Counted from the stretch's first letter, positions 33,631 through 44,312 are shown. The stretch is 64,000 nucleotides of DNA from Haemophilus influenzae (GCA_923172585.1 OV298644.1:124976-188975), one strand, 5' to 3'. Notes: generated from the letters alone by a model not told the origin. Numbers and translations are program-made.

Positions 33631-33631
33631 A

Positions 33632-34687
33632 ATGATAAATAATCCGTTATTAACCGTTAAAAATCTCAATAAATTTTTTAATGAACAACAAGTTCTGCAC
33701 GATATTTCATTCAGCTTACAACGCGGAGAAATCCTCTTTTTACTTGGTGCTTCAGGCTGTGGCAAAACTACATTATTACGTGCCATTGCAGGTTTTGAAC
33801 AACCCTCTAATGGCGAAATTTGGCTAAAAGATCGGTTAATTTTTGGCGAGAATTTTAATCTTCCAACGCAACAACGTCATCTCGGTTATGTGGTGCAAGA
33901 GGGCGTACTTTTTCCTCACTTAAATGTCTATCGCAACATTGCTTACGGATTAGGCAACGGCAAAGGAAAAAATAGCGAAGAAAAAACGCGGATTGAACAA
34001 ATAATGCAACTAACGGGTATTTTTGAACTGGCGGATCGCTTTCCACATCAACTTTCAGGCGGACAACAACAACGCGTAGCATTGGCGCGTGCTTTAGCCC
34101 CTAATCCAGAACTGATTTTATTAGACGAGCCTTTCAGTGCCTTAGACGAGCATCTTCGCCAACAAATTCGCCAAGAGATGCTCCAAGCACTTCGCCAAAG
34201 CGGTGCTTCCGCAATTTTCGTTACTCACGACCGTGATGAATCCTTACGCTACGCTGATAAAATCGCCATTATTCAGCAAGGTAAAATTTTACAAATCGAT
34301 ACGCCACGCACCCTTTATTGGTCGCCTAATCATCTTGAAACAGCAAAATTTATGGGGGAAAGTATTGTTTTGCCTGCAAATCTACTCGATGAAAATACCG
34401 CTCAATGCCAATTAGGCAATATTCCTATAAAAAATAAATCAATCTCACAAAATCAAGGTAGGATTTTGCTTCGTCCAGAACAATTTAGCCTGTTTAAAAC
34501 ATCAGAAAATCCAACCGCACTTTTTAATGGACAAATAAAACAAATTGAATTTAAAGGAAAAATTACCTCCATTCAAATTGAAATTAATGGCTACGCAATA
34601 TGGATTGAGAACGTTATTTCTCCCGATTTATCTATTGGCGATAATTTGCCTGTTTATTTACATAGAAAAGGGCTTTTTTACGCTTAA
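33632..34687 (+). CDS. hitC: Ferric-iron ABC transporter ATPase HitC (FbpC)
   Basis: HitC powers the importer from the cytoplasmic side. Walker A GASGCGKTT, the signature LSGGQQQRVALARALAP, Walker B LILLDEPFSALDEH and the switch His in FVTHDRDESL are all present, followed by a C-terminal TOBE-like regulatory domain (from about residue 240). The ATG at 33632 (MINNPLLTVKN) is preferred over the in-frame ATG at 33617, which adds five residues and overlaps hitB more. A terminator follows directly. Confidence 0.96.
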   Translation: MINNPLLTVKNLNKFFNEQQVLHDISFSLQRGEILFLLGASGCGKTTLLRAIAGFEQPSNGEIWLKDRLIFGENFNLPTQQRHLGYVVQEGVLFPHLNVYRNIAYGLGNGKGKNSEEKTRIEQIMQLTGIFELADRFPHQLSGGQQQRVALARALAPNPELILLDEPFSALDEHLRQQIRQEMLQALRQSGASAIFVTHDRDESLRYADKIAIIQQGKILQIDTPRTLYWSPNHLETAKFMGESIVLPANLLDENTAQCQLGNIPIKNKSISQNQGRILLRPEQFSLFKTSENPTALFNGQIKQIEFKGKITSIQIEINGYAIWIENVISPDLSIGDNLPVYLHRKGLFYA

Positions 34688-34689
34688 CA

Positions 34690-34723
34690 ATAAAGCCTTA
34701 TCTTCACGATAAGGCTTATTTTT
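34690..34723 (+). terminator. Terminator of hitABC
   Basis: AAGCCTTA, a loop of nine bases and TAAGGCTT form a stem followed by ATTTTT. It touches the stop codon of the convergent carboxypeptidase gene and probably serves both directions. Confidence 0.85.
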
Positions 34724-35402
34724 AAACAATATATTCGGAAAAAATTTGTTCAAGATGTGATATTAAACAGTCTGCGCCTAAAATATTTTCCCCTTTCCAC
34801 GCCTGTTGCAAAATCTCTGGAGAAAATTGCTGGCTTGCCAATTCAGCTAACGGCAAATAACTGATATGCCAAGGCTCCCGCCCCACTTTCTTATTGGACT
34901 GCATATTCATAAAAGGCAAAGCAAAATCAAAGTGCGGTAAATTTTCGGCAAGAAATTCTCTCAATTCAAAGAAGTAGCCGCCTTTTTCATATTCCCAAGG
35001 CTCCAGTTGTAAAGATTGCCCTTGTGGCAAAAGATCAGGATCAAAAATATCCACTTCCGTTCCCCAATGATGACGGCTCGCCCCCGGCAATGCAGACCAA
35101 CGTAAAATCGCCTGACATTTTTGCCAGTCATCTAATTGGTTCAAATCTAATGCCTTTCCTGCATCATCGTGTACTTTTCGCTCGCCCTTAAATTTACTGT
35201 TCCAAATAAGTTGTTGGCGTTCAAAATCACGAAAACTGCTCGCAGGCTGTAAATTAAAGCCATTTTTTGCCGCACTTTGTTGCAAAGCTTGAAATGCTTG
35301 CACAGCTTGCGTTTGCAAAAAATGATTTGATGAATGAGTTGTGGGTAAATTGACTAAATGCTCACGGGACTTTCCTGTAAGCATTTCTGGGGTTAATTTC
35401 AT
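34722..35402 (-). CDS. M15B-family D-alanyl-D-alanine carboxypeptidase (VanY/LdcB-like)
   Basis: Peptidases of this family trim the peptide stems of peptidoglycan. The 226-residue frame has PASSFRDFERQQLIWNSKF, ALPGASRHHWGTEVDIFDPD (the zinc motif HxxxxxxD) and GREPWHISYLP, in which WH gives the last zinc ligand. No signal peptide or lipobox is evident, so its cellular location is uncertain. The ATG at 35402 lies 1 base from the dapE stop, so it is probably co-transcribed with dapE. Confidence 0.85.
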   Translation of the reverse strand: MKLTPEMLTGKSREHLVNLPTTHSSNHFLQTQAVQAFQALQQSAAKNGFNLQPASSFRDFERQQLIWNSKFKGERKVHDDAGKALDLNQLDDWQKCQAILRWSALPGASRHHWGTEVDIFDPDLLPQGQSLQLEPWEYEKGGYFFELREFLAENLPHFDFALPFMNMQSNKKVGREPWHISYLPLAELASQQFSPEILQQAWKGENILGADCLISHLEQIFSEYIV

Positions 35403-35403
35403 T

Positions 35404-36537
35404 TTAGCTATCCAATAAATTCACTAACATTTTGTGGTAAATTTCACCGCACTTGCCAAGGTCTTCTACACTGACACATTCATTGACTTTATGAATAGTT
35501 GAATTTAACGGGCCAAATTCCACTACTTCTGCGCCCATCAATGCAATAAAACGACCGTCTGACGTGCCGCCACCTGTTTCAGCCTTTGGCGTTATGCCTA
35601 TGGTTTCCTCAATAGCGGAGGTTATCGAATCTAATAATTTACCTGGTTTTGTTAAAAAGGGTTTGCCTGATAAATTCCATTCAATACGATACTTCAAATT
35701 GTGTTTTTCTAACATTTCAGCCACTTTTTGCTTAATGATTTCATCCGTGACTTCTGTGCAATAACGCAAATTGAACTGAATATATAACTCAGCAGGAATT
35801 ACATTATTACTTCCCGTACCCGCGTGAATGTTAGCAATTTGTAGGCTTGTTGGCGGGAAAAATTCATTGCCTTTATCCCATTGGTAAGTCGTTAATTCTT
35901 GCAAAAATAGCGCTGCTTTATGGATTGGGTTTTCAGCTAAATGCGGATAGGCTACGTGTCCTTGAATACCTTGAATATAGAGATTTCCTGTAATTGAGCC
36001 GCGGCGACCATTTTTGACAACATCGCCTAAGTTTTTAGCACTCGATGGCTCGCCAACCATACAATAAGTAATTTTTTCATCACGTGCCATTAAAGTCTCA
36101 ACCACACGCACGGTGCCGTCTTTTGCAGCTGCCTCTTCGTCAGAGGTAATCAATAATGCAATGGTGCCTTTATGATTAGGATTTGCTTTTACGTATTCTT
36201 CTGCCGCCACAATCATTGCTGCAAGGGAGCCTTTCATATCCGCCGCACCACGCCCATAAAGCATGCCATCAATAATCTCAGCAGAAAACGGCGGAGACGA
36301 CCACTGATTTTCATCACCAGTAGGCACAACATCCGTATGACCTGCAAACGCAATAACTGGCTCGCTCGTTCCGTGTTTTGCCCACAAATTCAACGTGTCA
36401 TTAAAAGGCATCCATTCAATTTGAAAACCTAGCTTTTCTAAACGTTCGGCAATAATTTGCTGACAGCCTTCGTCATTCGGGCTAATAGATGGGAGACGAA
36501 TTAAATCTTGTGCTAACGAAACCACTTTTTCTCTCAT
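35404..36537 (-). CDS. dapE: Succinyl-diaminopimelate desuccinylase DapE
   Basis: DapE hydrolyses N-succinyl-L,L-diaminopimelate to give diaminopimelate for lysine and peptidoglycan. The 377-residue frame is intact. Zinc ligands are visible as H67 in [14 protein letters not shown]100 in [10 protein letters not shown], the Glu pair in [13 protein letters not shown] and the His of [14 protein letters not shown]. It follows the ArsC-like gene by 27 bases on the same strand. Confidence 0.97.
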   Translation of the reverse strand: MREKVVSLAQDLIRLPSISPNDEGCQQIIAERLEKLGFQIEWMPFNDTLNLWAKHGTSEPVIAFAGHTDVVPTGDENQWSSPPFSAEIIDGMLYGRGAADMKGSLAAMIVAAEEYVKANPNHKGTIALLITSDEEAAAKDGTVRVVETLMARDEKITYCMVGEPSSAKNLGDVVKNGRRGSITGNLYIQGIQGHVAYPHLAENPIHKAALFLQELTTYQWDKGNEFFPPTSLQIANIHAGTGSNNVIPAELYIQFNLRYCTEVTDEIIKQKVAEMLEKHNLKYRIEWNLSGKPFLTKPGKLLDSITSAIEETIGITPKAETGGGTSDGRFIALMGAEVVEFGPLNSTIHKVNECVSVEDLGKCGEIYHKMLVNLLDS

Positions 36538-36564
36538 AAAAACTCCTAAGAAAATAACCGCACT

Positions 36565-36909
36565 TTAAGCAAAAACAGCCTGATATTCCTTTTCATTAAA
36601 TCCAATTAATGCCTTTCCATCTTGTAAAATAATTGGGCGTTTAATTAAGGTTGGATTCTCAGCCAACACGGAAAGTGCGGTGGTTTTATCAAGAGAATTT
36701 TTAACTTGCTCATCCAAATTACGCCAAGTTGTACTGCGTTTATTCACTAACACATCCCAGCCAAATTGAGTTTCCGCTTGGGTTAAAAAATTCAAATCTA
36801 ACCCATCAACACGGTAGTCGTGAAGTTTATGCTCGATATTGTGATCCGCCAGCCATTTCAACGCTTTCTTTACTGTATCGCAATTTTTAATGCCGTAAAC
36901 TGTAATCAT
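36565..36909 (-). CDS. ArsC/Spx-family small protein (YffB-like)
   Basis: This is a 114-residue thioredoxin-fold protein of the arsenate-reductase-like family. MITVYGIKNCDTVKKALKWL has the single N-terminal Cys of the NCxT motif, and LIKRPIILQDGKALIGFNE is the cis-Pro and basic loop of the family. The usual activity of E. coli-type YffB is glutathione-dependent but not established. It lies directly upstream of dapE on the minus strand, a pairing common in gammaproteobacteria. Confidence 0.88.
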   Translation of the reverse strand: MITVYGIKNCDTVKKALKWLADHNIEHKLHDYRVDGLDLNFLTQAETQFGWDVLVNKRSTTWRNLDEQVKNSLDKTTALSVLAENPTLIKRPIILQDGKALIGFNEKEYQAVFA

Positions 36910-36925
36910 ATTTCACCTAAAAAGA

Positions 36926-36958
36926 AAAATCCTCAATCTAATCAGACTGAGGATTTTA
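36926..36958 (-). terminator. Terminator after htpG
   Basis: AATCCTCA and TGAGGATT pair around a short loop with T-rich flanks, about 30 bases beyond the htpG stop. Confidence 0.75.
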
Positions 36959-36986
36959 ACCCTTATACTACTTCATCTCAAATGAA

Positions 36987-38867
36987 TTAACCTAACAACT
37001 TATTGATACGTTTAATAAACGCAGCTGGATTTTCCAAAGATCCGCGCTCTGCTAACATAGCTTGTTCAAGCAACAGTTCCACCCAATCAGCAAATTCAAT
37101 TTCATCTGCAATATCAGCCACTTTTTTCACTAAATGGTGTTCTGGATTCAGTTCAAATGTGTATTTTACTTCTGGTACAGGTTGCCCTGCGGCTGCAAAC
37201 AATTTCGCCATTTGGGTCGTCATTTGATCGTTATCCGTAGAAACCACCGCTGGTGTATCCGTTAAATTGTGAGTTAAACGCACCGTTTTCACACGTTCGC
37301 CAAGCAAGTTTTTCACACGCTCAATAAAACTACCAAAGGCTTCATCTTGTTGTTTTTGTGTTTCAGATTCTTTATCCGCTAAATCGCCTAAATCCAAATC
37401 TGCTTTTGTAATACTTTGTAATTGTTTACCATCGAATTCAGTTAAATAGCTTAACATCCATTCATCAATGCGATCGGAAAGCAATAAAACCTCAATGCCT
37501 TTTTTATTGAATAATTCCAAGTGCGGGCTATTTTTCGCTGCAACATAACTATCCGCTGTAATGCAATAGATAGCTTTTTGCCCCTCTTTCATACGCAAGA
37601 TGTAATCTTCTAAAGAGACAGTTTGCTCGCAACCATCATTATGTGTCGAAGCAAAACGCAATAACTTCGCGACAGTTTCTTTGTTAGCAAAATCTTCTGC
37701 AGGGCCTTCTTTTAAGACTAAACCAAACTCTTTCCAGAATTGAAGATATTTTTCTGCATCATCTTTTGCTAATTTTTCTAGCATTTGTAATGAACGCTTA
37801 GTTAATGCTTTGCGTAGTGCAGCCGTAATTTTGTTATCCTGTAAAATTTCACGAGATACATTTAATGGCAAATCATTACTATCGATTAAACCACGCATAA
37901 AACGTAGATAATTCGGCATAAATTGCTCAGCATCATCCATAATAAATACACGTTGAACATAAAGTTTTAAGCCGTGTTTATGTTCGCGATTAAATAAATC
38001 CCAAGGTGCTTTAGCTGGTACATAAAGCAAACTAGTATATGCTTGATTTCCCTCAACTTTGTTATGCGCCCAAGTCACAGGATCAACAAAATCATGGCTT
38101 AAGTGTTTGTAAAACGCTTTGTATTCCTCATCGGACACATCATTTTTAGAACGAGTCCAAAGCGCATCGGATTTATTAATTTTCTCCCATTTCTCACCGC
38201 ACTCTTTGCCTTCATCATCGTATTCTTTCGTCAGCATTTCCACTGGCAAGCCAATATGGTCAGAATATTTACCAATAATTTCACGCAAACGCCATTCATT
38301 TAAAAATTCTTTTTCATCTTCACGTAACTGTAAAATCACATCTGTACCACGAGATTTTTTCTCAATATCCGCCACAGAATATTCGCCTTCGCCCGCAGAT
38401 TCCCAAAGTACGGCTTTATGCGCCTCTTCACCAGCTACTCTGGTTTTTACAGTCACTTTATCTGCCACAATAAAAGCAGAATAAAAACCCACGCCAAATT
38501 GCCCAATAAGCTGGCTATTTTTTGCTTGATCTTGACCAAGTGCGGTTAAAAATTCTTTTGTTCCTGATTTTGCAATCGTACCCAAATGATCGATGACTTG
38601 CTCACGGGTCATGCCAATGCCGTTATCGCTAATTGTGATAGTGCCTTTATCCGCATCAAAGCTAACACGCACACGCAAGTCGCCATCGCCTTCATATAAA
38701 GCTGGGTTGGAAAGTGCTTTAAAGCGTAATTTATCTGCCGCATCAGAAGCATTAGAAATCAATTCACGTAAGAAAATTTCTTTGTTAGAGTACAAAGAAT
38801 GAATCATTAATTGGAGTAGTTGTTTGACTTCAGATTGGAATCCGCGAGTTTCTTGATTTTGTGACAT
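36987..38867 (-). CDS. htpG: Chaperone HtpG (bacterial Hsp90)
   Basis: HtpG is the cytosolic Hsp90 ATPase that helps fold clients under heat stress. The start is the ATG at 38867 ([14 protein letters not shown]), behind GAAGGAAAA; a longer reading from 38903 adds 12 unlikely residues. That gives 626 residues, the normal length. The ATP-binding domain shows [36 protein letters not shown], and [15 protein letters not shown]. The C-terminus ends [12 protein letters not shown]. The frame is intact. Confidence 0.98.
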   Translation of the reverse strand: MSQNQETRGFQSEVKQLLQLMIHSLYSNKEIFLRELISNASDAADKLRFKALSNPALYEGDGDLRVRVSFDADKGTITISDNGIGMTREQVIDHLGTIAKSGTKEFLTALGQDQAKNSQLIGQFGVGFYSAFIVADKVTVKTRVAGEEAHKAVLWESAGEGEYSVADIEKKSRGTDVILQLREDEKEFLNEWRLREIIGKYSDHIGLPVEMLTKEYDDEGKECGEKWEKINKSDALWTRSKNDVSDEEYKAFYKHLSHDFVDPVTWAHNKVEGNQAYTSLLYVPAKAPWDLFNREHKHGLKLYVQRVFIMDDAEQFMPNYLRFMRGLIDSNDLPLNVSREILQDNKITAALRKALTKRSLQMLEKLAKDDAEKYLQFWKEFGLVLKEGPAEDFANKETVAKLLRFASTHNDGCEQTVSLEDYILRMKEGQKAIYCITADSYVAAKNSPHLELFNKKGIEVLLLSDRIDEWMLSYLTEFDGKQLQSITKADLDLGDLADKESETQKQQDEAFGSFIERVKNLLGERVKTVRLTHNLTDTPAVVSTDNDQMTTQMAKLFAAAGQPVPEVKYTFELNPEHHLVKKVADIADEIEFADWVELLLEQAMLAERGSLENPAAFIKRINKLLG

Positions 38868-38947
38868 AATTTTTCCTTCATAAAGATAAAAATTGAACGT
38901 CACAGATATAAGAATAAAAAGAAAGATTTCAAGGGAAATTTAAGAGG

Positions 38948-38996
38948 AAAAGTGCGGTAAAAAAACACAAGGAATTTAAACCGCACTTTAAATAAA
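38948..38996. repeat. Inverted pair of DNA-uptake signals upstream of htpG
   Basis: AAAAGTGCGGT and ACCGCACTTT face each other about 20 bases apart. They lie between the divergent htpG and the NIF3-like gene, so they are not placed as a terminator for either. Confidence 0.75.
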
Positions 38997-39177
38997 AAAT
39001 TTCTTATTCCCCCTTGATCGCTATAAATTTATGTATATAATGAATTCTGTTTTAGATACTAGATAGTAATTTAATAGTAATGAAACTTGGCTAGTGCATT
39101 CCCCCACTCCTTTCGCACTAGCCATTTTTTTGGGAATTTTGTACCATATCCCAACTTTTTCCAATCAACGATCCATT

Positions 39178-39933
39178 ATGAATAATCTCGAACTTGAACA
39201 ACTCATTAATCAAAAACTTTCTTCCGATAAAATCAATGACTATGCGCCCAACGGCTTACAAGTCGAAGGTAAAACAGAAATCAAAAAAATCATTACTGGC
39301 GTAACGGCGAGTCAGGCTTTAATTGATTACGCAATCAGCCAAAATGCTGATGCTATTTTAGTTCATCATGGCTATTTTTGGAAAAGTGAAAACCCTTGTA
39401 TTCGAGGAATGAAAGGCAAGCGAATTAAAGCCCTTTTAGTGAACGACATTAATTTATATGGCTATCATTTGCCATTAGATGTGCACCCAGAATTAGGTAA
39501 CAATGCGCAATTAGCCAAACTGCTCGACATTGAAAATTTACAACCATTAGAAAAAGGCTCTGTGAGTATTCCTGTTTGGGGCGAATTAAAAGAACCGATG
39601 ACAGGTAAAGACTTTGCAGAAAAAATAGAAAAAGTGTTAAATCGAAAACCGTTAATTTGCATTGAAAACGGACCGCACTTAATCCGAAAAATTGGTATCT
39701 GCACTGGTGGCGGACAAGGTTATATTGATCTTGCTGCAGAACAAGGCTGCGACGCATTTATTACAGGGGAAGTGTCAGAACAAACAATCCATTCTGCCCG
39801 TGAGCAAGGATTACATTTCTTCTCTGCAGGTCATCACGCAACAGAACGCTATGGCATCAAGGCATTAGGCGAATGGTTGGCGAAAGAATATGGCTTTGAC
39901 GTAAAATTTAAAGATATAGATAATCCAGCGTAA
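39178..39933 (+). CDS. NIF3-family dinuclear metal-binding protein (GTP cyclohydrolase I type 2 homologue)
   Basis: The function of this family is unsettled; members bind two metals in a hexameric ring. ILVHHGYFWKSENP, GYHLPLDVHPELGNNAQLA, GGGQGYIDLAAEQGCDAFITGEVSEQ and FFSAGHHATERYGI carry the conserved His, Asp and Glu ligands. The preferred start MNNLELEQLINQKL is at 39178. The upstream extension to 39094 contains a hydrophobic stretch that does not fit the family. The length of 251 residues is normal. Confidence 0.92.
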   Translation: MNNLELEQLINQKLSSDKINDYAPNGLQVEGKTEIKKIITGVTASQALIDYAISQNADAILVHHGYFWKSENPCIRGMKGKRIKALLVNDINLYGYHLPLDVHPELGNNAQLAKLLDIENLQPLEKGSVSIPVWGELKEPMTGKDFAEKIEKVLNRKPLICIENGPHLIRKIGICTGGGQGYIDLAAEQGCDAFITGEVSEQTIHSAREQGLHFFSAGHHATERYGIKALGEWLAKEYGFDVKFKDIDNPA

Positions 39934-39936
39934 AAT

Positions 39937-39978
39937 ACAAAAGTGCGGTAAAAATATTTCTTTTTTAACCGCACTTTT
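39937..39978. terminator. Inverted uptake-signal pair as bidirectional terminator
   Basis: AAAAGTGCGGTAAAA and TTTTAACCGCACTTTT form a perfect stem of about 13 bases between the convergent NIF3-like gene and ffh. Haemophilus commonly uses such pairs as terminators. Confidence 0.75.
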
Positions 39979-39989
39979 ATCTTCTGAAA

Positions 39990-41377
39990 TTATCGTTTAA
40001 ACATTCCGCCTAAACCGCCAAGACCGCCTAAGCCTCCGCCCATTAAGCCTTGCATTCCTCGCATCATTTTAGCCATGCCGCCTTTACGCATTTTCTTCAT
40101 CATACGTTGCATTTCATCGAATTGTTTAAGTAATTTATTGACATCTTGCACCTGAGTGCCAGAGCCTAATGCAATACGACGACGGCGAGATCCTTTGATA
40201 ATATCTGGGTTGGCACGTTCTTTTAGGGTCATGGAGTTAATGATCGCTTCCATTTTGATAAACATTTTGTCATCTACTTGATTTTTAACGTGATCAGGCA
40301 AATTTTTTGCACCTGGTAATTTCTCAAGCATAGACATCATGCCACCCATTTTTTTCATTTCGATCAGCTGTTCGCGGAAATCATCTAAAGTAAAATCATC
40401 GCCTTTCTTGAATTTCTGCGCCATTTTTTCCGCTTTTTCACGATCAACAGAACGTTCAAGATCTTCGATAAGGGAAAGCACATCGCCCATGCCCAAAATA
40501 CGGGAAGCGACACGATCAGGATGGAAAGGCTCAAGTGCTTCAGTTTTCTCGCCCACACCCAAGAATTTAATTGGTTTACCTGTGATTTGACGAATAGATA
40601 ACGCCGCACCACCGCGTGCATCACCGTCCACTTTCGTCAAAATAACACCCGTAAGCGGTAATGCTTCATTAAAGGCTTTTGCTGTATTTGCCGCATCTTG
40701 ACCAGTCATCGCATCAACAGTGAAAAGGGTTTCGATTGGATTTAATGCAGCATGGACTTGCTTGATTTCCTCCATCATTTCTGTATCAACGTGTAGGCGA
40801 CCTGCCGTATCCACAATCAACACATCGTAGAATTTCAGTTTTGCATCAGCAAGCGCCAATTTAGCAATATCAATGGGGTTTTGTTTAACATCCGATGGAA
40901 AAAATCCACGCCAACGGATTGAGCCAAGGTTTCAAGTTGCTTAATCGCAGCAGGGCGATATACGTCAGCAGACACCACTAACACTTTCTTTTTATGGCGT
41001 TCACGCAAGAATTTTGCCAATTTACCCACACTGGTGGTTTTACCCGCCCCTTGTAAACCCGCCATTAAGATAACTGCTGGTGGTTGGGTTGCGAGATTTA
41101 AACTCTCATTGGCTTCGCCCATGGCTTTTTCAAGCTCACGCTGAACGATTTTTAAGAATTCTTGCCCTGGCGTTAAACTTTTATTGACTTCTTCCCCAAG
41201 CGCGCTTTCTTTTACTTTTGCGATAAATTCACGCACCACAGGCAAGGCAACATCGGCTTCAAGTAATGCCATACGCACTTCGCGTAAGGTTTCTTTAATA
41301 TTATCTTCCGTTAAACGGCCTTTTCCTGTGATATTACGTAAAGTTTTGGAAAGGCGATCCGATAAATTCTCAAACAT
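39990..41377 (-). CDS. ffh: Signal recognition particle protein Ffh, one-base deletion near 40900
   Basis: Ffh binds signal sequences and 4.5S RNA and delivers nascent chains to FtsY. The N and G domains start at 41377 with MFENLSDRLSKTLRNITGKG and show AGLQGAGKTTSVGKLA (P loop). The frame breaks at DFF within a run of T on the minus strand (A at 40900-40905); restoring one T gives DFFPSDVKQNPIDIA. The frame then continues through DVLIVDTAGRLHVD and GVGEKTEALEPFHPDRVASR to the Met-rich M domain ending GGLGGLGGMFKR. Corrected length is 462 residues. As ffh is essential, this is probably a homopolymer sequencing error. Confidence 0.95.
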
Positions 41378-41597
41378 GGCTAACAATCCTGTTTTTCTTA
41401 AAAAATTGTGCTGATTATACCGAAATTTAGGCGTTTTTCATCATTTCAAATGAAAATGACTTTTTGAGTAGGCGATTTCATAAAGAAAGTATAGGACATA
41501 AGGAAAAAGAATGATTATTTAGCCAATTTCAGGTATTATTCTGCCCACTCTTGGCTATTTGAGCAGCCATTTGATTTAGCAAAATCAAATAACAGGT

Positions 41598-41630
41598 AAA
41601 AAGTGCGGTGAAAAATGACCGCACTTTTTG
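41598..41630. repeat. Inverted pair of DNA-uptake signals
   Basis: AAAAGTGCGGT and ACCGCACTTTTT face each other with a seven-base loop between ffh and the following CNNM gene. The short T tract suggests a plus-strand terminator, although no gene on that strand ends here. Confidence 0.7.
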
Positions 41631-41657
41631 TTGATTAACGAACAAAAGGATTTTCCC

Positions 41658-42919
41658 TTGGATAGCATTCCCCTTAGTACTTTATTTATTATTCTTATTA
41701 TCTGTTTAGTGTTATCAGCCTATTTTTCTGGTTCTGAAACTGGACTACTCTCCCTCAATAAATATCGTCTTCGTTTTCTATCTGAACAAGGCAATAAAGG
41801 TGCGAAAAAAGCGGAAAAACTGCTAGAAAAGCCAGATACTTTGTTAAGTTTTATTCTTATTTTTAATAACCTTGTGAATATCAGCGCATCTGCAATTGCA
41901 ACAGTAATTGGTATGCGTTTATATGGCGATGCCGGCGTGGCGATTGCAACGGGTTTGCTCACTTTCGTAATGCTCGTATTTTCTGAAATATTCCCCAAAA
42001 CTGTGGCTGCAATGCACGCAGAAAAAGTAAGTTTTTTTCAAGTCATATTTTAACTTCATTGCTTAAAATCTTTTATCCGCTCGTTTGGTTAATGAATATT
42101 TTTACTAAATCCTTGATGCAAATAGTAGGGTTAAAACTTGATATGCAAAAACAAGTAATTAGTAGTGAAGAACTGCGTAGTATTGTATCAGAAGCGGGCG
42201 AAGCAACTCCAAATGAACAACATCCACAAATGTTGCTGTCTATTTTGGATATGGAAACCGTCACTGTTGATGACATTATGGTTCCCCGCAACGAAATCGG
42301 CGGTATAAATATTGATGATGATTGGCGAGCTATTATGCGCCAGCTCAATCATGCCGCACACAATCGTGTTGTACTTTATAAAAGTAGCCTTGATGAACAA
42401 GTGCTTGGTATTTTGCGCGTGCGTGAAGCATTCCGCTTACTGCTTGAAAAAAATGAATTTACCAAAGAAACCTTAATCCGTGCCGCTGATGAAGTGTATT
42501 TCATTCCTGAAAGCACGCCATTAAAAACGCAACTTGCGAATTTCCGTGCAAATAAAGAGCGCATTGGCTTAGTGGTGGACGAATACGGCGATATTAAAGG
42601 GCTTGTGACGCTGGAAGATATTTTGGAAGAAATCGTTGGTGATTTTACCACTTCCACCGCCCCGAGTATTGATGAGGAAGTAACTCAACAATCTGATGGT
42701 TCCATGATTATCGATGGCTCTGCCAACCTACGCGATCTCAACAAAATGTTTAACTGGGAATTGGATACAGAAGATGCCCGCACATTTAATGGCTTAATCC
42801 TAGAACACTTAGAGGAAATTCCCGATGAAGGCACGGTTTGCGAAATTGATGGCTTGCAAATTACCATTCTTGAAGTGGGCGATAATATGATTAAACAAGC
42901 GAAAGTCATTAAACTTTAA
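41658..42919 (+). CDS. CNNM/CorC-type membrane protein with CBS domains, one-base deletion near 42035
   Basis: The N-terminal half has four hydrophobic segments of the CNNM (DUF21) transporter domain, including AYFSGSETGLLSLNKYRLRF and FSEIFPKTVAAMHAEKVSFF. The C-terminal half holds two CBS motifs (MVPRNEIGGINIDDDWRAIM and VVDEYGDIKGLVTLEDILEE) and a CorC/HlyC transporter-associated domain. It is a likely ion exporter or magnesium/cobalt-related protein (E. coli YfjD relative). The T run at 42032-42038 is one base short; adding a T joins AEKVSFFSSHIL in frame. The TTG at 41658 behind AAAAGGA is preferred to the upstream TTG at 41628. Confidence 0.88.
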
Positions 42920-42939
42920 TCATAAAAACTCAGACAAAT

Positions 42940-42983
42940 TGAACCGCACTTTTGACTTGGATCATAAGTGCGGTTCTTTTTTG
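42940..42983 (+). terminator. Terminator from inverted uptake signals
   Basis: GAACCGCACTT and AAGTGCGGTTC pair across about 15 bases and are followed by TTTTTTG, shortly after the CNNM/CBS gene. Confidence 0.8.
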
Positions 42984-43043
42984 CGCATTTTCAGAAAACA
43001 TTTTTATAATTATTTATAGGTATATTTGATAGAGAACAAAGAT

Positions 43044-43814
43044 ATGGAACACGAATATCAACGTGAGGTGACTCGCGTGTGCGTACAAACAGCACTGCTC
43101 TTGTTACAACATGGGGCAGAAAGTACCGTGGTGGTACAAATGGCGCAGCGTTTAGGCGTAGCACTTGGCGTAGAAAGTGTAGAATGTGCGCTTACGGCAA
43201 ATGCGGTGGTGCTGACGACCTTATCAGATAATCATTGCATTACTACCGCACGAAAAAATACAGATAAAGGCATTAATATGCAAATGGTTACTGATGTTCA
43301 ACGTATTGTGATTGCCGTTGAGCATCATTTGTATGAGTTAGAGATCGCACAAAGAAAACTGGATCAATTAAAACCGCTTAAATATAACCGATGGTTAGTT
43401 GTATTCATGATTGGCTTATCTTGTGCAGCATTCGCCCATTTATCTGGTGGCGATTGGATAATTTGCGGCATCACCTTTGTGGCAGCCGCCATTGCCATGT
43501 TTGTGCGACAAGAATTTTCTAAACGGCACTATAATCCTCTTATCGTCTTTTCCATCACCTCTTTCGTCGCCTCTCTGATTTCTGGCGTGAACTTAAAATA
43601 TAACTTAGGTAACGATCCTCAAATTGCTTTAGCGTCTAGTGTGTTATTACTTGTGCCAGGGTTTCCGCTGATTAATTCTTTGGCGGATATATTAAAAGGT
43701 TATGTGAATATGGGATTAGGCCGTTGGACGATTGCAACTATTCTCACTTTTGGTGCATGTCTTGGTATTGTATTCGCTTTAAGCCTATTACATATTACAA
43801 CTTGGGGGCATTAA
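43044..43814 (+). CDS. yjjP: ThrE-type exporter subunit YjjP
   Basis: This is the larger subunit of a split threonine/serine exporter-like pair; in E. coli YjjP with YjjB affects succinate export. The cytoplasmic N-terminus contains LLLQHGAESTVVVQMAQRLG and VECALTANAVVLTT, and five hydrophobic segments follow from about residue 125. The start ATG at 43044 (MEHEYQREVTRVC) is preferred over the TTG at 43026. The stop is 1 base before the yjjB ATG. Confidence 0.88.
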   Translation: MEHEYQREVTRVCVQTALLLLQHGAESTVVVQMAQRLGVALGVESVECALTANAVVLTTLSDNHCITTARKNTDKGINMQMVTDVQRIVIAVEHHLYELEIAQRKLDQLKPLKYNRWLVVFMIGLSCAAFAHLSGGDWIICGITFVAAAIAMFVRQEFSKRHYNPLIVFSITSFVASLISGVNLKYNLGNDPQIALASSVLLLVPGFPLINSLADILKGYVNMGLGRWTIATILTFGACLGIVFALSLLHITTWGH

Positions 43815-43815
43815 A

Positions 43816-44295
43816 ATGTTATTAGACATCACAATATTTATCTTGAAATTACTCGATGATATGCTATTTGCTGCGATTCCAGCGGTGGGCTTTGCTTTAG
43901 TATTTAATGTACCGCCCAAAGCCTTAAAATATTGTGCAATTTTAGCCGCACTTGGGCATGTTACACGCACATTATTACTGCATATTAATATGCCTATTGT
44001 ATTTGCTACATTCTTTGCCACTTGCGTGATTGGATTTTTAGGCGTGCATCTTTCCCATCGTTATTTAGCCCATCCCAAAGCCTTCACCGTTGCCGCAATT
44101 ATCCCCATGATCCCCGGTGTTCATGCTTATAAAGCAATGATTTCAATGGTACAAATTCATCATTTTGGCTTTTCTGATGCTTTATTTGAACAGATGATTA
44201 GCTCCTTTATTAATACCAGTTTTATCCTAGGCGCAATAGTATTTGGATTGGCTTTACCGGGCTTATTGTTTTATCGACAAAAACCTGTGGTGTAA
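43816..44295 (+). CDS. yjjB: ThrE-type exporter subunit YjjB
   Basis: The small membrane subunit (159 residues) has about five hydrophobic segments and the family boxes AAIPAVGFALVFNVP, FLGVHLSHRYLAHPKAFTVA and IIPMIPGVHAYKAMI. It is the partner of YjjP and lies immediately downstream of it. A terminator follows 18 bases after the stop. Confidence 0.88.
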   Translation: MLLDITIFILKLLDDMLFAAIPAVGFALVFNVPPKALKYCAILAALGHVTRTLLLHINMPIVFATFFATCVIGFLGVHLSHRYLAHPKAFTVAAIIPMIPGVHAYKAMISMVQIHHFGFSDALFEQMISSFINTSFILGAIVFGLALPGLLFYRQKPVV

Positions 44296-44312
44296 CACTA
44301 AAAACAGTGCAA

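Noticed and set aside
43026-43043. TTG start for yjjP
   Set aside because: The ATG at 43044 starts the conserved part, and the extra six residues have no support.
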